64,000 bases of DNA from Anaerolineales bacterium (GCA_015075405.1 JABTUK010000006.1:310001-374000), one strand, 5' to 3'; counted from the stretch's first letter, positions 26,795 to 35,631 are shown. The notes: generated by a model from the sequence alone, not told the origin. Numbers and translations are program-made.

Positions 26795-28476
26795 AACTGC
26801 AAATCCAAACCCAAAGTATTTTAGATAATCTCACTGTGATAGACCGCGCCGTTATCTATGCCCGTGTTAGTGGGGATGACCGGGGCAAAGATGGACGCAA
26901 TCTGGCGAGTCAACTGGACATGGGCCGGGAATATGCCACAAACAAGGGTTATCAGATTGTAGAAGAATTAGCAGAGGATGACCGGGGGGCAAGTGGGGCA
27001 GAGGTTGATTTACCACAGTTAAACCGAGTCCGAGAAATGGCTCATGCTGGACAATTTGACGTATTGATTGTACGAGAACTTGACCGGCTATCCCGTAACC
27101 TTGCCAAACAGTTAATTGTAGAAGAGGAGTTGAATCGCGCCGGGGTGCGTGTTGAGTATGTTTTGGCTGAGTATGATAACACGCCGGAAGGCAAGTTATC
27201 AAAGCTTATTAGGGCAACTATAGCTGAATATGAGCGTGAAAAAATACAGGAACGGACGGTCAGAGGTAAGCGCAACAAGGTTAAAAGTGGTAATGTCAGT
27301 GTAGCTAGGCAAGCCCCTTTTGGTTATCGGTTAGTAGATGATGGGATTTACCGTCAATTTGAAGTTGAGCCAGCCGAAGCCGAAATAGTTCGGTATATTT
27401 TTGAGCAATTTTTAAATGGGCTAACCATTGAGGCTATCCGCGTCAAACTGAATGAGAGAGGTATACCGACACCTTCCGACTTGCGAAAATTTCACGGGGG
27501 AGGTAAGCAAAGAGTATATGGGAAATGGGGGAGGGCTACGGTGCATGGTATTTTATCTAACAGTACCTATGCTGGAAAGTGGTATTTTGGGAAGAAAAAA
27601 ATGAAAGTGTATCGCAAAGATAATGGTAAAAAGGGATATACTGTTATTAAAAACCCACCCTCACACCGGATAGAAGTCAATGTACCCGTAATTATCAGCC
27701 AAGAAGTTTTTGACGTGGTACAACAAAAACTTGCCGAGAATAAAGCGCGTCGAGGTAAACCGGGAGAAGCCGAAATCTTACTAAGAAAACGCTGTACCTG
27801 TGAAGAGTGCGGTTACAAGATGAATACCCTTTCTCCTATCAAAAAGAGGGCTGGTTATTATTTCTGTGTAACCGCCAACAAAAAAGACCTAGCAAAGACT
27901 TGTACTCAAAAGACTTTCAGGGCTGATTTAGTTGATGCCAAAGTATGGAACTGGATTGAAGAAATCTTAACTGACCCGGATCGGCTGGAAGAAGAATTAA
28001 AGAATGTTGAAGCTAAACGTAAAACTAACGGGGCAATGCTCCAAAGCCAAATAGAGGCCGCCGAGTCAAAGATGTTAGAATTTAGCCGGGAATTAGGGGA
28101 AACGCTGAGTCTGCTAAAAGACCTCAAAAAAGGGGGACATGCTTATTCTGTAGTTTTGGCCGATATTGAGCGGCTGGAAGAAGCAATCAGCCAACTAGAA
28201 GTGCAACGTAACAAAATTAAGGCATTACTGAATCAAGTAACGTTATCGGCTGAAAAGATTGAACGACTCAAAGAGTTTGCAGCAAAAATAGCTGCCGGAC
28301 TGGAAGAGGCAAGGCAAGATTTTAGCCTACGTAAAGCCATTATTGATCTGTTAGATGTTCAAGTGAGGCTGATAAAGCAAAGTAGTGATGGCAGGGCTAT
28401 AGCTTACGTTACTTGTATCCTCTGTGACACAGAATTAGTGTTGTTTGTCACTAAAAGCGGTGATATTTGTTACTAA
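26791..28476 (+). CDS. Large serine recombinase (integrase)
   Basis: This 561-residue large serine recombinase has catalytic Ser27 in IYARVSGDDRG and the active-site Arg pair in ELDRLSRN. The recombinase domain runs about 180-290 (APFGYRL, GKWGRATVHGILSNSTYAGK). A zinc ribbon follows at about 330-370 (CTCEECGYKM ... CVTANKKDLAKTC). A coiled coil is at about 400-490, the usual lever for integration-excision control. It should integrate and excise the element without a host factor. The gene is visibly richer in A+T than its neighbours, a sign of foreign origin. It is last in the operon, and one attachment site should lie within about 100 bp downstream. Confidence 0.95.
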   Translation: MKLQIQTQSILDNLTVIDRAVIYARVSGDDRGKDGRNLASQLDMGREYATNKGYQIVEELAEDDRGASGAEVDLPQLNRVREMAHAGQFDVLIVRELDRLSRNLAKQLIVEEELNRAGVRVEYVLAEYDNTPEGKLSKLIRATIAEYEREKIQERTVRGKRNKVKSGNVSVARQAPFGYRLVDDGIYRQFEVEPAEAEIVRYIFEQFLNGLTIEAIRVKLNERGIPTPSDLRKFHGGGKQRVYGKWGRATVHGILSNSTYAGKWYFGKKKMKVYRKDNGKKGYTVIKNPPSHRIEVNVPVIISQEVFDVVQQKLAENKARRGKPGEAEILLRKRCTCEECGYKMNTLSPIKKRAGYYFCVTANKKDLAKTCTQKTFRADLVDAKVWNWIEEILTDPDRLEEELKNVEAKRKTNGAMLQSQIEAAESKMLEFSRELGETLSLLKDLKKGGHAYSVVLADIERLEEAISQLEVQRNKIKALLNQVTLSAEKIERLKEFAAKIAAGLEEARQDFSLRKAIIDLLDVQVRLIKQSSDGRAIAYVTCILCDTELVLFVTKSGDICY

Positions 28477-28483
28477 CCTGGGG

Positions 28484-28547
28484 GTATAAAATTTGTTATG
28501 ATGGAGAAAAACTACGACCGGCGACTCATCACAGACGACCGGATTTT
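28484..28547. other. Candidate right attachment region of the integrative element
   Basis: The 64 bp after the recombinase begin with gggtataaaa and continue with tatgatggagaaaaa. They resemble 18131-18160 (gggtaaaaa ... tataatggggagaaa), at the other end of the putative element. Serine recombinase sites share only short similarity, so this fits attL/attR but does not prove it; both are also promoter-like. A hairpin or direct gaccgg repeat with a T-run follows. Confidence 0.3.
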
Positions 28548-28599
28548 TTTGTTTCTGGCCTTCTGTCTTTAGTCAAGGGTCGCCTTTAAGGAGGTTCCG

Positions 28600-28890
28600 A
28601 TGAAAGTTTGGATTAATCGCGATACGTGTGAGTCAAACCTGTCGGCCTGTACCTCTTGTTTTGGCCAATTTATTCGTACCGGCGTACCCGACCGGGGCTG
28701 TATCATGAACACCGAAGATGACGGGACCGAGGATTACACCGTGTATATGTTTTCCGAGGGGGCAGAGCACGGTCCCTATTTTATCCCCAAAGACCAGGCG
28801 GAATTGGTGGCTTATGAGGGCTGGGATAAGTTTGTTGATTTTGAACCCAACTTTCGCCGCAACGAAGGCGCCGACCGGCTGAAAAAGTAG
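28600..28890 (+). CDS. Small Cys-containing protein, possibly ferredoxin-like
   Basis: This 96-residue protein has a perfect Shine-Dalgarno (aaggagg, 28588-28594) 5 bp before the ATG. The first 35 residues hold four Cys in a C-x6-C-x2-C-x14-C pattern (WINRDTCESNLSACTSCF, then PDRGCI). This is reminiscent of small single-cluster ferredoxins that open with a VxVDxxxC motif, but the spacing is not classical. The rest is acidic. No family is recognised. The strong binding site suggests good expression. Confidence 0.7.
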   Translation: MKVWINRDTCESNLSACTSCFGQFIRTGVPDRGCIMNTEDDGTEDYTVYMFSEGAEHGPYFIPKDQAELVAYEGWDKFVDFEPNFRRNEGADRLKK

Positions 28891-28894
28891 ATAA

Positions 28895-28933
28895 TAGCTG
28901 GTAAACCGGGAATGTTCTCTGGTTTACCAGCTA
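28895..28933. terminator. Perfect 13-bp hairpin between convergent genes
   Basis: tagctggtaaacc (28895-28907) pairs without mismatch with 28921-28933 around a 13-base loop. It lies 5 bp after one stop and 11 bp before the opposed stop. There is no long T-run, so it may work as a two-way pause or terminator. Confidence 0.6.
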
Positions 28934-28943
28934 CCCACCCTCT

Positions 28944-30275
28944 TTACCCGTTGTTCGCCGCCCGTTTGACTGCCCGATAATTGGCATCCAACACCGGCTC
29001 CAGGAGCAGGATAGCCAGAATCCGGCGGGCGATGCGTCTAACCTCGTCGGCTTCCTCCGGCTTGAGCGGCCGGCCCAAAAGCGGCTCTTCCCGGTAGGAC
29101 AGCCACTTTTTTATTACCTGATACCCTCCCAGCGAATACTCCCACACTTTAAGCGGGATATTGGCCCAGTAAGCCGCCTCGTTGAGGTAAATATCCAGCG
29201 TCGTTTCCCCCAAAACTTGGCCCAATTGGTCCAGGCTGAGGCCGAGCGCCGCCGCGCCCTTTTCCAGCGCCGCCCGTTCGTCCGCGGTGAAAGGGCGCTC
29301 CACCCACCGACCCTGGCCGGTCAGAGTGACACCCTTGCGACCTGCCTGGCCCCAGCCGGCGGTCACCGCCAGGTCGCCATTCAAGTCGAGCGAGCCGCCT
29401 TCAACCCGGCTGAGCAGGCCAATGGTTTTGAGGTCGGGGCGAATCTGGCCGGTGGTGACGCCGGGGATGGCTTTTTCGGTATCCAGCAGTGCCGCGATTT
29501 TTTGGCCCAGCGCCGCCGATTTTTGTAGCAGTTTGAGGTTGTCGGGCAGCGGGAGGCGCGGCCAATCCTGTTGCAGCGCCTCTCGGTTTTCCTGGCGATA
29601 TTGGGGGGCATACAGTACGGCAATGAGATGATAGAAAAGTGTTTCAACCGCCTCATTGGCTCCCAAATCGGCCAAATAGCGCCTCGCTTTTTTGGAGAGA
29701 TTGGGCTGAATCCCGTAATCGTTGGGGAGATTGGCGAAAAAGGTTCCGCTGGTTTCAACTTGCAGGAGAAGAGGAAAAAGATAAGTTCGGCTCTCTAGCA
29801 AATACAGCGAGGCAGGGCGCGAGGTGACAAAGGGTGGATCGAAACCGTAGCGGTGCTTTTTTGCTACTGCTAACCACAGGTTGCCTGGCTTGAGGTGTCG
29901 AAAATAGTCAAGCTGTTTCTTGCCGAGCGGTTTTGTTTCTAATCCCTGATACCGCCAGCGGAAATCAAAGGGGTGATAACAGAGGCGGACAATACTTTGG
30001 TTTAGCCAACGCTTTTGCTGAAGCTGGCCCAACCCCGCCTCAACATTACCTGCTTGCCAGACTTGGGGTGTGGACTGTTTAAGCGAATCTGTTTGCTCCG
30101 GATTAAATTCCGGGGTGAGATGCTGCGCCATGCGCCTGACCAGCCGCTCCCGGTCAATATCCATCATCATGTCATCGCGGTCGGGCCGGATGCCGGGGAA
30201 TGAGGCCGGAAAGAGTTCGGGCAGGGCAGGCCAGGTGAGGTATAGACTTTGCGGATCGGTTTCGGGTGGATGCAT
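28944..30275 (-). CDS. Orphan C-terminal specificity part of a type ISP restriction-modification enzyme
   Basis: This 443-residue protein matches the C-terminal region of type ISP enzymes (LlaBIII class). Key stretches are RLCYHPFDFRWRYQ, LFPLLLQ near the middle, and DIYLNEAAYWANIPLKVWEY followed by SLGGYQVIKKWLSYRE. Full-length enzymes are about 1500-1600 residues, with nuclease, helicase and methyltransferase domains first. None of these is present here, and no such frame lies upstream. It is either a remnant whose first two thirds have been lost or a stand-alone target-recognition protein. The frame is intact, with ATG 30275, but the upstream ribosome site is weak. Confidence 0.78.
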   Translation of the reverse strand: MHPPETDPQSLYLTWPALPELFPASFPGIRPDRDDMMMDIDRERLVRRMAQHLTPEFNPEQTDSLKQSTPQVWQAGNVEAGLGQLQQKRWLNQSIVRLCYHPFDFRWRYQGLETKPLGKKQLDYFRHLKPGNLWLAVAKKHRYGFDPPFVTSRPASLYLLESRTYLFPLLLQVETSGTFFANLPNDYGIQPNLSKKARRYLADLGANEAVETLFYHLIAVLYAPQYRQENREALQQDWPRLPLPDNLKLLQKSAALGQKIAALLDTEKAIPGVTTGQIRPDLKTIGLLSRVEGGSLDLNGDLAVTAGWGQAGRKGVTLTGQGRWVERPFTADERAALEKGAAALGLSLDQLGQVLGETTLDIYLNEAAYWANIPLKVWEYSLGGYQVIKKWLSYREEPLLGRPLKPEEADEVRRIARRILAILLLEPVLDANYRAVKRAANNG

Positions 30276-30418
30276 GAGTTATACCGCACCAAACGTGACG
30301 ACTATTTTTAGAAAAAACCTCTCACGTTTTACCGGTCATCTGGGGAAAGATCAGCCGGGGAGAATGGCCCAGACCAGTTTATGGTAAAGATAAACCGGCG
30401 CTTTGTCAAAAAAAGAGA

Positions 30419-30446
30419 CGCTCCGATTAGGGAGCGCCCCTTTTTT
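30419..30446. terminator. Hairpin with T-run
   Basis: cgctcc (30419-30424) pairs with ggagcg (30431-30436), flanked by a run of A on the left and ccccttttttt-like bases on the right. It could end transcription in either direction between the ISP remnant and the pentapeptide gene. The rest of 30276-30656 shows no supportable gene, only a 9-codon frame at 30465 with a good ribosome site. Confidence 0.6.
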
Positions 30447-30656
30447 AGAGAGAAAGGAGAACAAAATGAAGGAGAGAAGAAAGGAAACCAACTAACGATG
30501 TAACCTCATGATAGCACTGCCAGGTTTGATTTCGGTTTGAAAAGGAAAACTTCAACCTTAAAATTCAGAGGGATGAAGCTGGAAAATTTGAAGGAGGCTG
30601 GAGTATTTTAAGATTCTGGCGAGGTTTAGTATAATCCGTCTAATTGTCGTCAAAGG

Positions 30657-30778
30657 GTAACTGCTTCAGCCATGTCATTTCGACCGCAGGGAGAAATCCC
30701 CGGCTTACTTTTACGTGTTGTGCCCTGGGGATTTCTCGCTCCTTCGTCGCTCGAAATGACATGAGCCTGAGTAGTAAC
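30657..30778. repeat. MITE-like palindromic repeat, copy 2
   Basis: The ends are gtaactgcttcag and ctgagtagtaac. Inside, catgtcatttcga and gggagaaatcccc face ggggatttctcgctcc and tcgaaatgacatg. The whole 122 bp can fold into one long hairpin. It ends 18 bp before the pentapeptide gene start, so it could carry or disturb that gene's promoter. Confidence 0.88.
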
Positions 30779-30796
30779 GTCAAAGGAAAATTTTAA

Positions 30797-31699
30797 ATGA
30801 CTGATGTTGACCGTACTGACCCCCTCCCAACTTTGCCCGCTCTGGATCGAGAGGCGCAGTATCGCCTGGCCTTGGCCTGGGCTGACCAGGGCCGTCAAGG
30901 CGATTTACAAGGCTTTGATTTGAGCGGGCGAGATCTGAGCATGATAGATTTAATGGGGGCTACCTTGACCGGCGCGAATTTGAGCCATGCCAAGCTGGTT
31001 GGCGCAAATTTGATCGAGGCCGAGTTGCAAGGCGCTGATTTGAGCGAGGCTGTGTTGCAAGATGCTGATCTCAGCAAAGCAAAATTGGAACAGGCCAATT
31101 TGACCCGGTCTAACCTGCACCAAACACTGCTCATCCAGGCCAATTTGAGCGGAGCCAGGCTCAGTCTGGCGAGCATGCTCGAAGCGAATCTGATTGGAGC
31201 CAATCTGACCGATGCCGACCTGCGTCTGGCGCAGTTGGGGCGGGCCAGCTTGAAAGGCGCTGAATTGAGCGGGGCTAACCTGGCCGGGGCAGTGCTGGTC
31301 GAGGCCAACTTGGCCGGGGCCAGCCTGGTGGGGGCCAAAAACTTAACCGGAGCCAACCTGGAAAAGGCCAATCTCAGCCGGGCTAATATGACCAAAGTCA
31401 ATCTGGCCGGGGCCTTTATGGGCGAAGCGTTTCTGGCCGAAGCCGACCTGACCGAAGCCAATCTGGCCGGCACTTTTCTGGCTAAGACGAAACTTACCCG
31501 CGCTAATTTATCCAAAGCCAATCTAGCCGGGGCGTTTTTGGCCGGCGCTACCTTGAATGGGGCCAATTTGTTTGGGGCCATTCTGCGCGGCGCGGTCCTG
31601 GCCAGAGCCAATCTGTTGGAGGCCAATCTCAGCCGGACCATCCTCGATGGCGTTATTCTGACCGGGGCAATTATGCCCGATGGCTCTCGCCATGAATGA
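30797..31699 (+). CDS. Pentapeptide-repeat protein
   Basis: This 300-residue protein is made, from about residue 35 onward, of about 50 consecutive A(D/N)LXX pentapeptides (for example LTGANLSHAKLVGANL). It should form a right-handed quadrilateral beta-helix. The N-terminal 30 residues are an Asp/Pro-rich and helical lead-in. Members range from DNA-mimic gyrase protectors (Qnr, MfpA) to scaffolds; nothing here selects one. The ATG is preceded by aaggaa. Its stop overlaps the start of the CPBP protease gene (ATGA), so the two are coupled. Confidence 0.93.
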   Translation: MTDVDRTDPLPTLPALDREAQYRLALAWADQGRQGDLQGFDLSGRDLSMIDLMGATLTGANLSHAKLVGANLIEAELQGADLSEAVLQDADLSKAKLEQANLTRSNLHQTLLIQANLSGARLSLASMLEANLIGANLTDADLRLAQLGRASLKGAELSGANLAGAVLVEANLAGASLVGAKNLTGANLEKANLSRANMTKVNLAGAFMGEAFLAEADLTEANLAGTFLAKTKLTRANLSKANLAGAFLAGATLNGANLFGAILRGAVLARANLLEANLSRTILDGVILTGAIMPDGSRHE

Positions 31700-32667
31700 G
31701 CTTAATGAATAAGCTGCTTGATCCTCAAAACCATGTCTTTGAACTGGCCCGGTCGGGGCAGCGGCTGCCACCAGGCCCGGCGGCGGTGGCCTTAAGTTTT
31801 GTGTTTGTTTTGGCCGCGCAGTTTGCCGGCGGACTGCCGGCCATCTTTCTGGTTGTGGCCTTGTCGCTGGGAGAGGCCGGTCAAGCCCTATCTCTGGAAC
31901 GACCTGAGGATTTGATGCAACTCGCCCTGCCTGATACGGCCCTGGAATTGACGATTCTACTCATCCTATCGTTTGCGCCGATTTTTCTGCTGTTGTGGGG
32001 CTGGTTGAAGTGGTACGAAAAACGACCGTTTTGGACGCTGGGGCTGGAAGGGCGCGGAGCCTGGTTTTACTATCTGCGCGGGCTGCTGGCGGGCCTGGTG
32101 ATGTTTGCGGTATCGGTGGGGGTGTCGGCGGCGCTGGGCTTTATGGCGGTGGAAGAACCATCGGCCCGACCGCAGGGATTGGCCGCGTTGGGAGGTGTGC
32201 TGCTGGTCTTTGTAGGTTGGACCGTCCAGGGACCGGCTGAAGAGGCGCTGGCCCGAGGCTGGCTGCTGCCGGTAATTGGGGCGCGGCACAAACCGCTGTG
32301 GGGGATTATCGTTTCGGCGGTTGTTTTTGCTGTTTACCACTCGCTCAACCCCAATGTCAGCCCGGTGGCTTTTGTCAATCTTTTTCTTTTTGGCCTCTTT
32401 ACGGCCCTGTACGTGCTTTACGAGGGCGGGTTGTGGGGCGTGTTCGGCATTCATGCCGCCTGGAATTGGGCGCAGGGCAACTTATTTGGCCTGGAAGTCA
32501 GCGGAACGCCGCCGGCCGGGGGAACCCTATTTAATTTGATGGAAGCTGGCCCGGATGTCATCACCGGCGGTCTTTTTGGTCCCGAAGGCGGGCTGGCCGT
32601 GACAGTTGTGTTACTTGTCAGCAGCGCCGTAATTTGGCTAATCAGCGAGCGAGGGAGTAGAAAATAA
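31696..32667 (+). CDS. CPBP family intramembrane glutamic-type protease (second copy)
   Basis: This 323-residue polytopic protein begins at an ATGA overlap with the pentapeptide gene. It has about eight hydrophobic segments. The CPBP motifs are EEALARGW (EExxxR) near residue 178, FAVYHSLNP near 213 and HAAWNW (HxxxN) near 253. The C-terminal third has a long outer loop and a last helix (VTVVLLVSSAVIWLISE). It is not closely similar to the CPBP protein at 7232-7945 outside the motifs. The last codons run into a heptamer repeat that supplies the TAA stop. Confidence 0.87.
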   Translation: MSLMNKLLDPQNHVFELARSGQRLPPGPAAVALSFVFVLAAQFAGGLPAIFLVVALSLGEAGQALSLERPEDLMQLALPDTALELTILLILSFAPIFLLLWGWLKWYEKRPFWTLGLEGRGAWFYYLRGLLAGLVMFAVSVGVSAALGFMAVEEPSARPQGLAALGGVLLVFVGWTVQGPAEEALARGWLLPVIGARHKPLWGIIVSAVVFAVYHSLNPNVSPVAFVNLFLFGLFTALYVLYEGGLWGVFGIHAAWNWAQGNLFGLEVSGTPPAGGTLFNLMEAGPDVITGGLFGPEGGLAVTVVLLVSSAVIWLISERGSRK

Positions 32668-32724
32668 GAAATAAGAAATAAGAAATAAGAAATAAGAAAT
32701 AAGAAATAAGAAATAAGAAATAAG
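32662..32724. repeat. Heptamer tandem repeat AAATAAG, 9 perfect copies
   Basis: Nine perfect copies of aaataag start within the last codons of the CPBP gene, whose stop TAA is in the first copy. About 20 bp further on, a pyrimidine heptamer array (tcttcta and variants, about 32744-32780) follows. Confidence 0.95.
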
Positions 32725-33052
32725 AAGTAGCCTTATCCTCAACCCTCTATCTTCTATCTTCTATCCTCTATCTTCCATCTCTTTTCCCCTTGACAATCTG
32801 CCGCTTGCCAGCCATAATACCCCAACTTAGATAAACGATGGCCCGGCTAGCCGTCAATTGCCCACTTTGGCTAGACCACCAGCCAAAAGCCTGGATCTAA
32901 CGTCCCCACCCCCTAACCCTTTAGCCTCATTGATACCTGTGCTAGCTGTGTGTTCTAACCTACGCCGGAGTCCAGACTCTAAGTCTGGAAAACAAGTTCA
33001 GGACTCCCGCTTGAGAAACCGTGTGAAGTAAGTTAACAGGAGAAAGAATTGC
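32725..33052. other. Intergenic region before the MoxR gene
   Basis: No gene is supportable here. It holds the tcttcta heptamers, a small perfect hairpin (tccagact 32971-32978 with 32982-32989) inside an outer ggagtcc/ggactcc pair, and aggaga, the ribosome site of the MoxR gene at about 33040. The ggagtcc hairpin resembles the larger one at 55811-55867. Confidence 0.5.
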
Positions 33053-34036
33053 ATGTCTGACGCTACCGCCAAAATTAAAGAACAATTAGCTGCCCAACAA
33101 TACATTGCCTCTGATGAGATAACCACCGTTGTTTATCTGGCCGAACAACTGGGCAAACCCATCCTCACCGAGGGACCGGCCGGAGTGGGCAAAACTGAAT
33201 TGAGCAAAGCTTGGGCCGCCGCCACCCAGCGCCGCCTGATTCGGCTGCAATGTTATGAAGGTTTGGATGAAACCAAGGCCCTCTATGAGTGGGAATATGC
33301 CAAGCAGATGCTTTACACCCAACTGCTGCGCGACAAGCTCCAGGATGTGATTGGCCGCGTGGCTTCGTTGCGCGAAGCCGCCGACCGTATCGCCGCCGAG
33401 GAGGAAGTTTTCTTCTCCGAGCGGTTTTTGCTGCCTCGGCCCCTGCTCCAGGCGTTGACCTCGCCGGAGCCGGTCGTGCTGTTGATTGACGAGATAGACC
33501 GTTCCGATGTCGAGTTTGAAGCCTTTTTGCTGGAAGTTTTGAGTGATTTTCAGGTCAGCGTGCCGGAGTTGGGCACCATCCAGGCCAAACACCAGCCGAC
33601 CGTCTTTTTGACCAGCAACAACACCCGCGAACTCAGCGAGGCGCTCAAGCGGCGCTGCCTGTACCTCTTTCTGGATTATCCCGATGTTGAAGCCGAACTG
33701 AACATTGTGCGTTTGAAAGTGCCCGACCTGGCCCCCGAACTGGCGCGTCAGGCGGTTGAATTGGTGCATCAACTACGCGGGCTGGATTTGAAAAAATCGC
33801 CCTCCATCAGCGAAACCCTCGACTGGGCGCGGGCGCTGGTGCAGTTGAACGCCACACACCTCGACGATAAAACCGTCGAAACAACCATGACGGTGCTGCT
33901 CAAACACGAAACGGATATCACCCGCGCCAAGCGCGCCCTGGCCCGCCGGGGCGCCAACGGCGGGGCCAGCAAACCCGGCCCCGGCGGTTTTGACGCGGAC
34001 GATTTTGGCAACTATCGGATGTTGGGGAGAAAATGA
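33053..34036 (+). CDS. MoxR-family AAA+ ATPase (CoxD-like)
   Basis: This 327-residue AAA+ protein has Walker A GPAGVGKTE near residue 43, Walker B VVLLIDEIDRSD near 147, sensor-1 FLTSNN near 188 and the EALKRRC Arg-finger region near 200. It matches the MoxR/CoxD group, chaperone ATPases that act with a VWA protein to insert cofactors or remodel complexes. The VWA/CoxE-like partner is the next gene, 93 bp downstream. No CO dehydrogenase is present. Position beside the secretion locus suggests a role in assembling that machinery, which is inference. The ATG is preceded by aggaga. Confidence 0.9.
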   Translation: MSDATAKIKEQLAAQQYIASDEITTVVYLAEQLGKPILTEGPAGVGKTELSKAWAAATQRRLIRLQCYEGLDETKALYEWEYAKQMLYTQLLRDKLQDVIGRVASLREAADRIAAEEEVFFSERFLLPRPLLQALTSPEPVVLLIDEIDRSDVEFEAFLLEVLSDFQVSVPELGTIQAKHQPTVFLTSNNTRELSEALKRRCLYLFLDYPDVEAELNIVRLKVPDLAPELARQAVELVHQLRGLDLKKSPSISETLDWARALVQLNATHLDDKTVETTMTVLLKHETDITRAKRALARRGANGGASKPGPGGFDADDFGNYRMLGRK

Positions 34037-34129
34037 ATTGTGAGGCAAAAAGGCGAGGACGCGAAGGGGCGAGTATCTTCTATCGCCTCACTACTCCTCG
34101 CCTCCTCGCCTCTCATTTAGGAGGACACG

Positions 34130-35593
34130 ATGGAACAACGCATCATTGACTTCATCGCCGGGCTGCGAGCGGCCGGAGTGCGCATCTCGATTGCCGAGAG
34201 CGAGGATGCTTTTAATGCCACGCGCTGCATGGGAGTTCTCAACCGGACCGATTTTCAGGACTCGCTGCGGACCACGCTGGTCAAAGAGGCCATGGATCGG
34301 CCTATCTTTGACCAGTTGTTTCCCCTTTACTTTGGCAGCGGCGGGCCACCCCTGCTCAACCTGACCGATGACCTGTCGCCCGAGGAGAAAAATTTACTGG
34401 CCCAGGCGCTGCGCGCCCTGCTGGAACAATTGCGCCAGCAGCAACAACAGCCCGGCAACCAAAAGATGCAGCGCGGCGGGTTGTCCTCACCAGAGAACCA
34501 ACTCAACAATTTGATGCAACTGCTGCGCTGGCTGTTGCAGGGGCAAAACCCCAGCCAGCAGGAGTTGGATCAGCTTGGCCAGCAGTCTGGCCTGCCTACG
34601 GCTGACTCGCCCTACCAACAGCGTTGGATGGAACAGCGGATTCTGCGCCAAATGGGCATGGAACTGCTGCGGCAGTTGATGGAACAGTTGCCCGACTTGC
34701 TGGCCCAATTGGGTATGAGTCAAAAGGCGATTGACGAGTTGATGAAAGGGATGGAAGAGAATCGTGACGCTCTGGCCGAGCAAATTGCTCAGCACGTAGG
34801 GGCCACCCTGGCCCGCCAGCGCGCCGAGAACCAGCCCCATCAAAAACAGGAAGCCGCCGATTTGATGCACCGGCCCTTCAAAAACCTGAGTGAGAGTGAG
34901 GCCGAACTGCTGCGCGACGAAGTCCGCCGCCTGGTCTCGCAATTACGCAGCCGGGCTGCTCTGCGTCGCAAGCACAGCAAAAGCGGCACGCTCGACGCCA
35001 AAAAGACGCTGCGCTCCAATTTGCGCTATGGCGGCGTGCCGATGGAACTCAAATTCAAAACGCGCCACCTCAAACCCAAGCTGCTGCTTATCTGTGATGT
35101 TTCAACCAGCATGCGGGCCGTGGTTGAATTTTTACTGCGCATGATTTATGAACTGCAAGATCAGGTGGCCAGCGCCCACAGCTTTGCCTTTATTGACGAC
35201 CTCAACAGCATCAGCGAGGATTTTGCCGAGAATCCACCCGATGTAGCTATTGACATTGTCTTGACCCGATTGCGCCCCGGTTACTACAACACCGACCTGG
35301 GCAACAGCCTGAATACCTTGATGATGCAATATGCCTCCACGGTAGACCATCGCACCACCGTGATTTTTGTCGGCGATGGGCGCAACAACTACAACAATCC
35401 CCGCCTGGATTTGATGGATCAGATCAAGCGGCGCAGCAAGCGGGTTATCTGGCTCAATCCGGAACATCCACGCCAGTGGGGCAGCGGCGACAGCGATATG
35501 CTGGCCTACCAGCCCTATGCTACGGCTGTCTACCGCGTCAGCAACCTGGCTGAACTGGCCGAAGCTGTGGATAAGCTGCTCACCGCCCACTGA
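34130..35593 (+). CDS. CoxE-like VWA domain protein, MoxR partner
   Basis: This 487-residue soluble protein starts at ATG with aggagg upstream. Residues 1-110 are helical (MEQRIIDFIAGLRAAGVRIS) and typical of CoxE/YehP-like proteins. A Gln-rich helical middle follows (about 95-290). The C-terminal 170 residues form a VWA domain with an intact MIDAS motif (DVSTSM near residue 324) and FVGDGRNNY further on. It should bind metal and work as the substrate adaptor of the MoxR ATPase just upstream. The 93-bp gap contains octamer units of the cctcctcg type. Confidence 0.88.
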   Translation: MEQRIIDFIAGLRAAGVRISIAESEDAFNATRCMGVLNRTDFQDSLRTTLVKEAMDRPIFDQLFPLYFGSGGPPLLNLTDDLSPEEKNLLAQALRALLEQLRQQQQQPGNQKMQRGGLSSPENQLNNLMQLLRWLLQGQNPSQQELDQLGQQSGLPTADSPYQQRWMEQRILRQMGMELLRQLMEQLPDLLAQLGMSQKAIDELMKGMEENRDALAEQIAQHVGATLARQRAENQPHQKQEAADLMHRPFKNLSESEAELLRDEVRRLVSQLRSRAALRRKHSKSGTLDAKKTLRSNLRYGGVPMELKFKTRHLKPKLLLICDVSTSMRAVVEFLLRMIYELQDQVASAHSFAFIDDLNSISEDFAENPPDVAIDIVLTRLRPGYYNTDLGNSLNTLMMQYASTVDHRTTVIFVGDGRNNYNNPRLDLMDQIKRRSKRVIWLNPEHPRQWGSGDSDMLAYQPYATAVYRVSNLAELAEAVDKLLTAH

Positions 35594-35631
35594 TGACCGC
35601 CAACCCCGAACAGGTTGGTGAGCACTCCTGT

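Noticed and set aside
30465..30494. Nine-codon frame with a good ribosome site
   Set aside because: Too short to judge; there is no attenuator-like codon run, and it sits before a repeat rather than a gene start.
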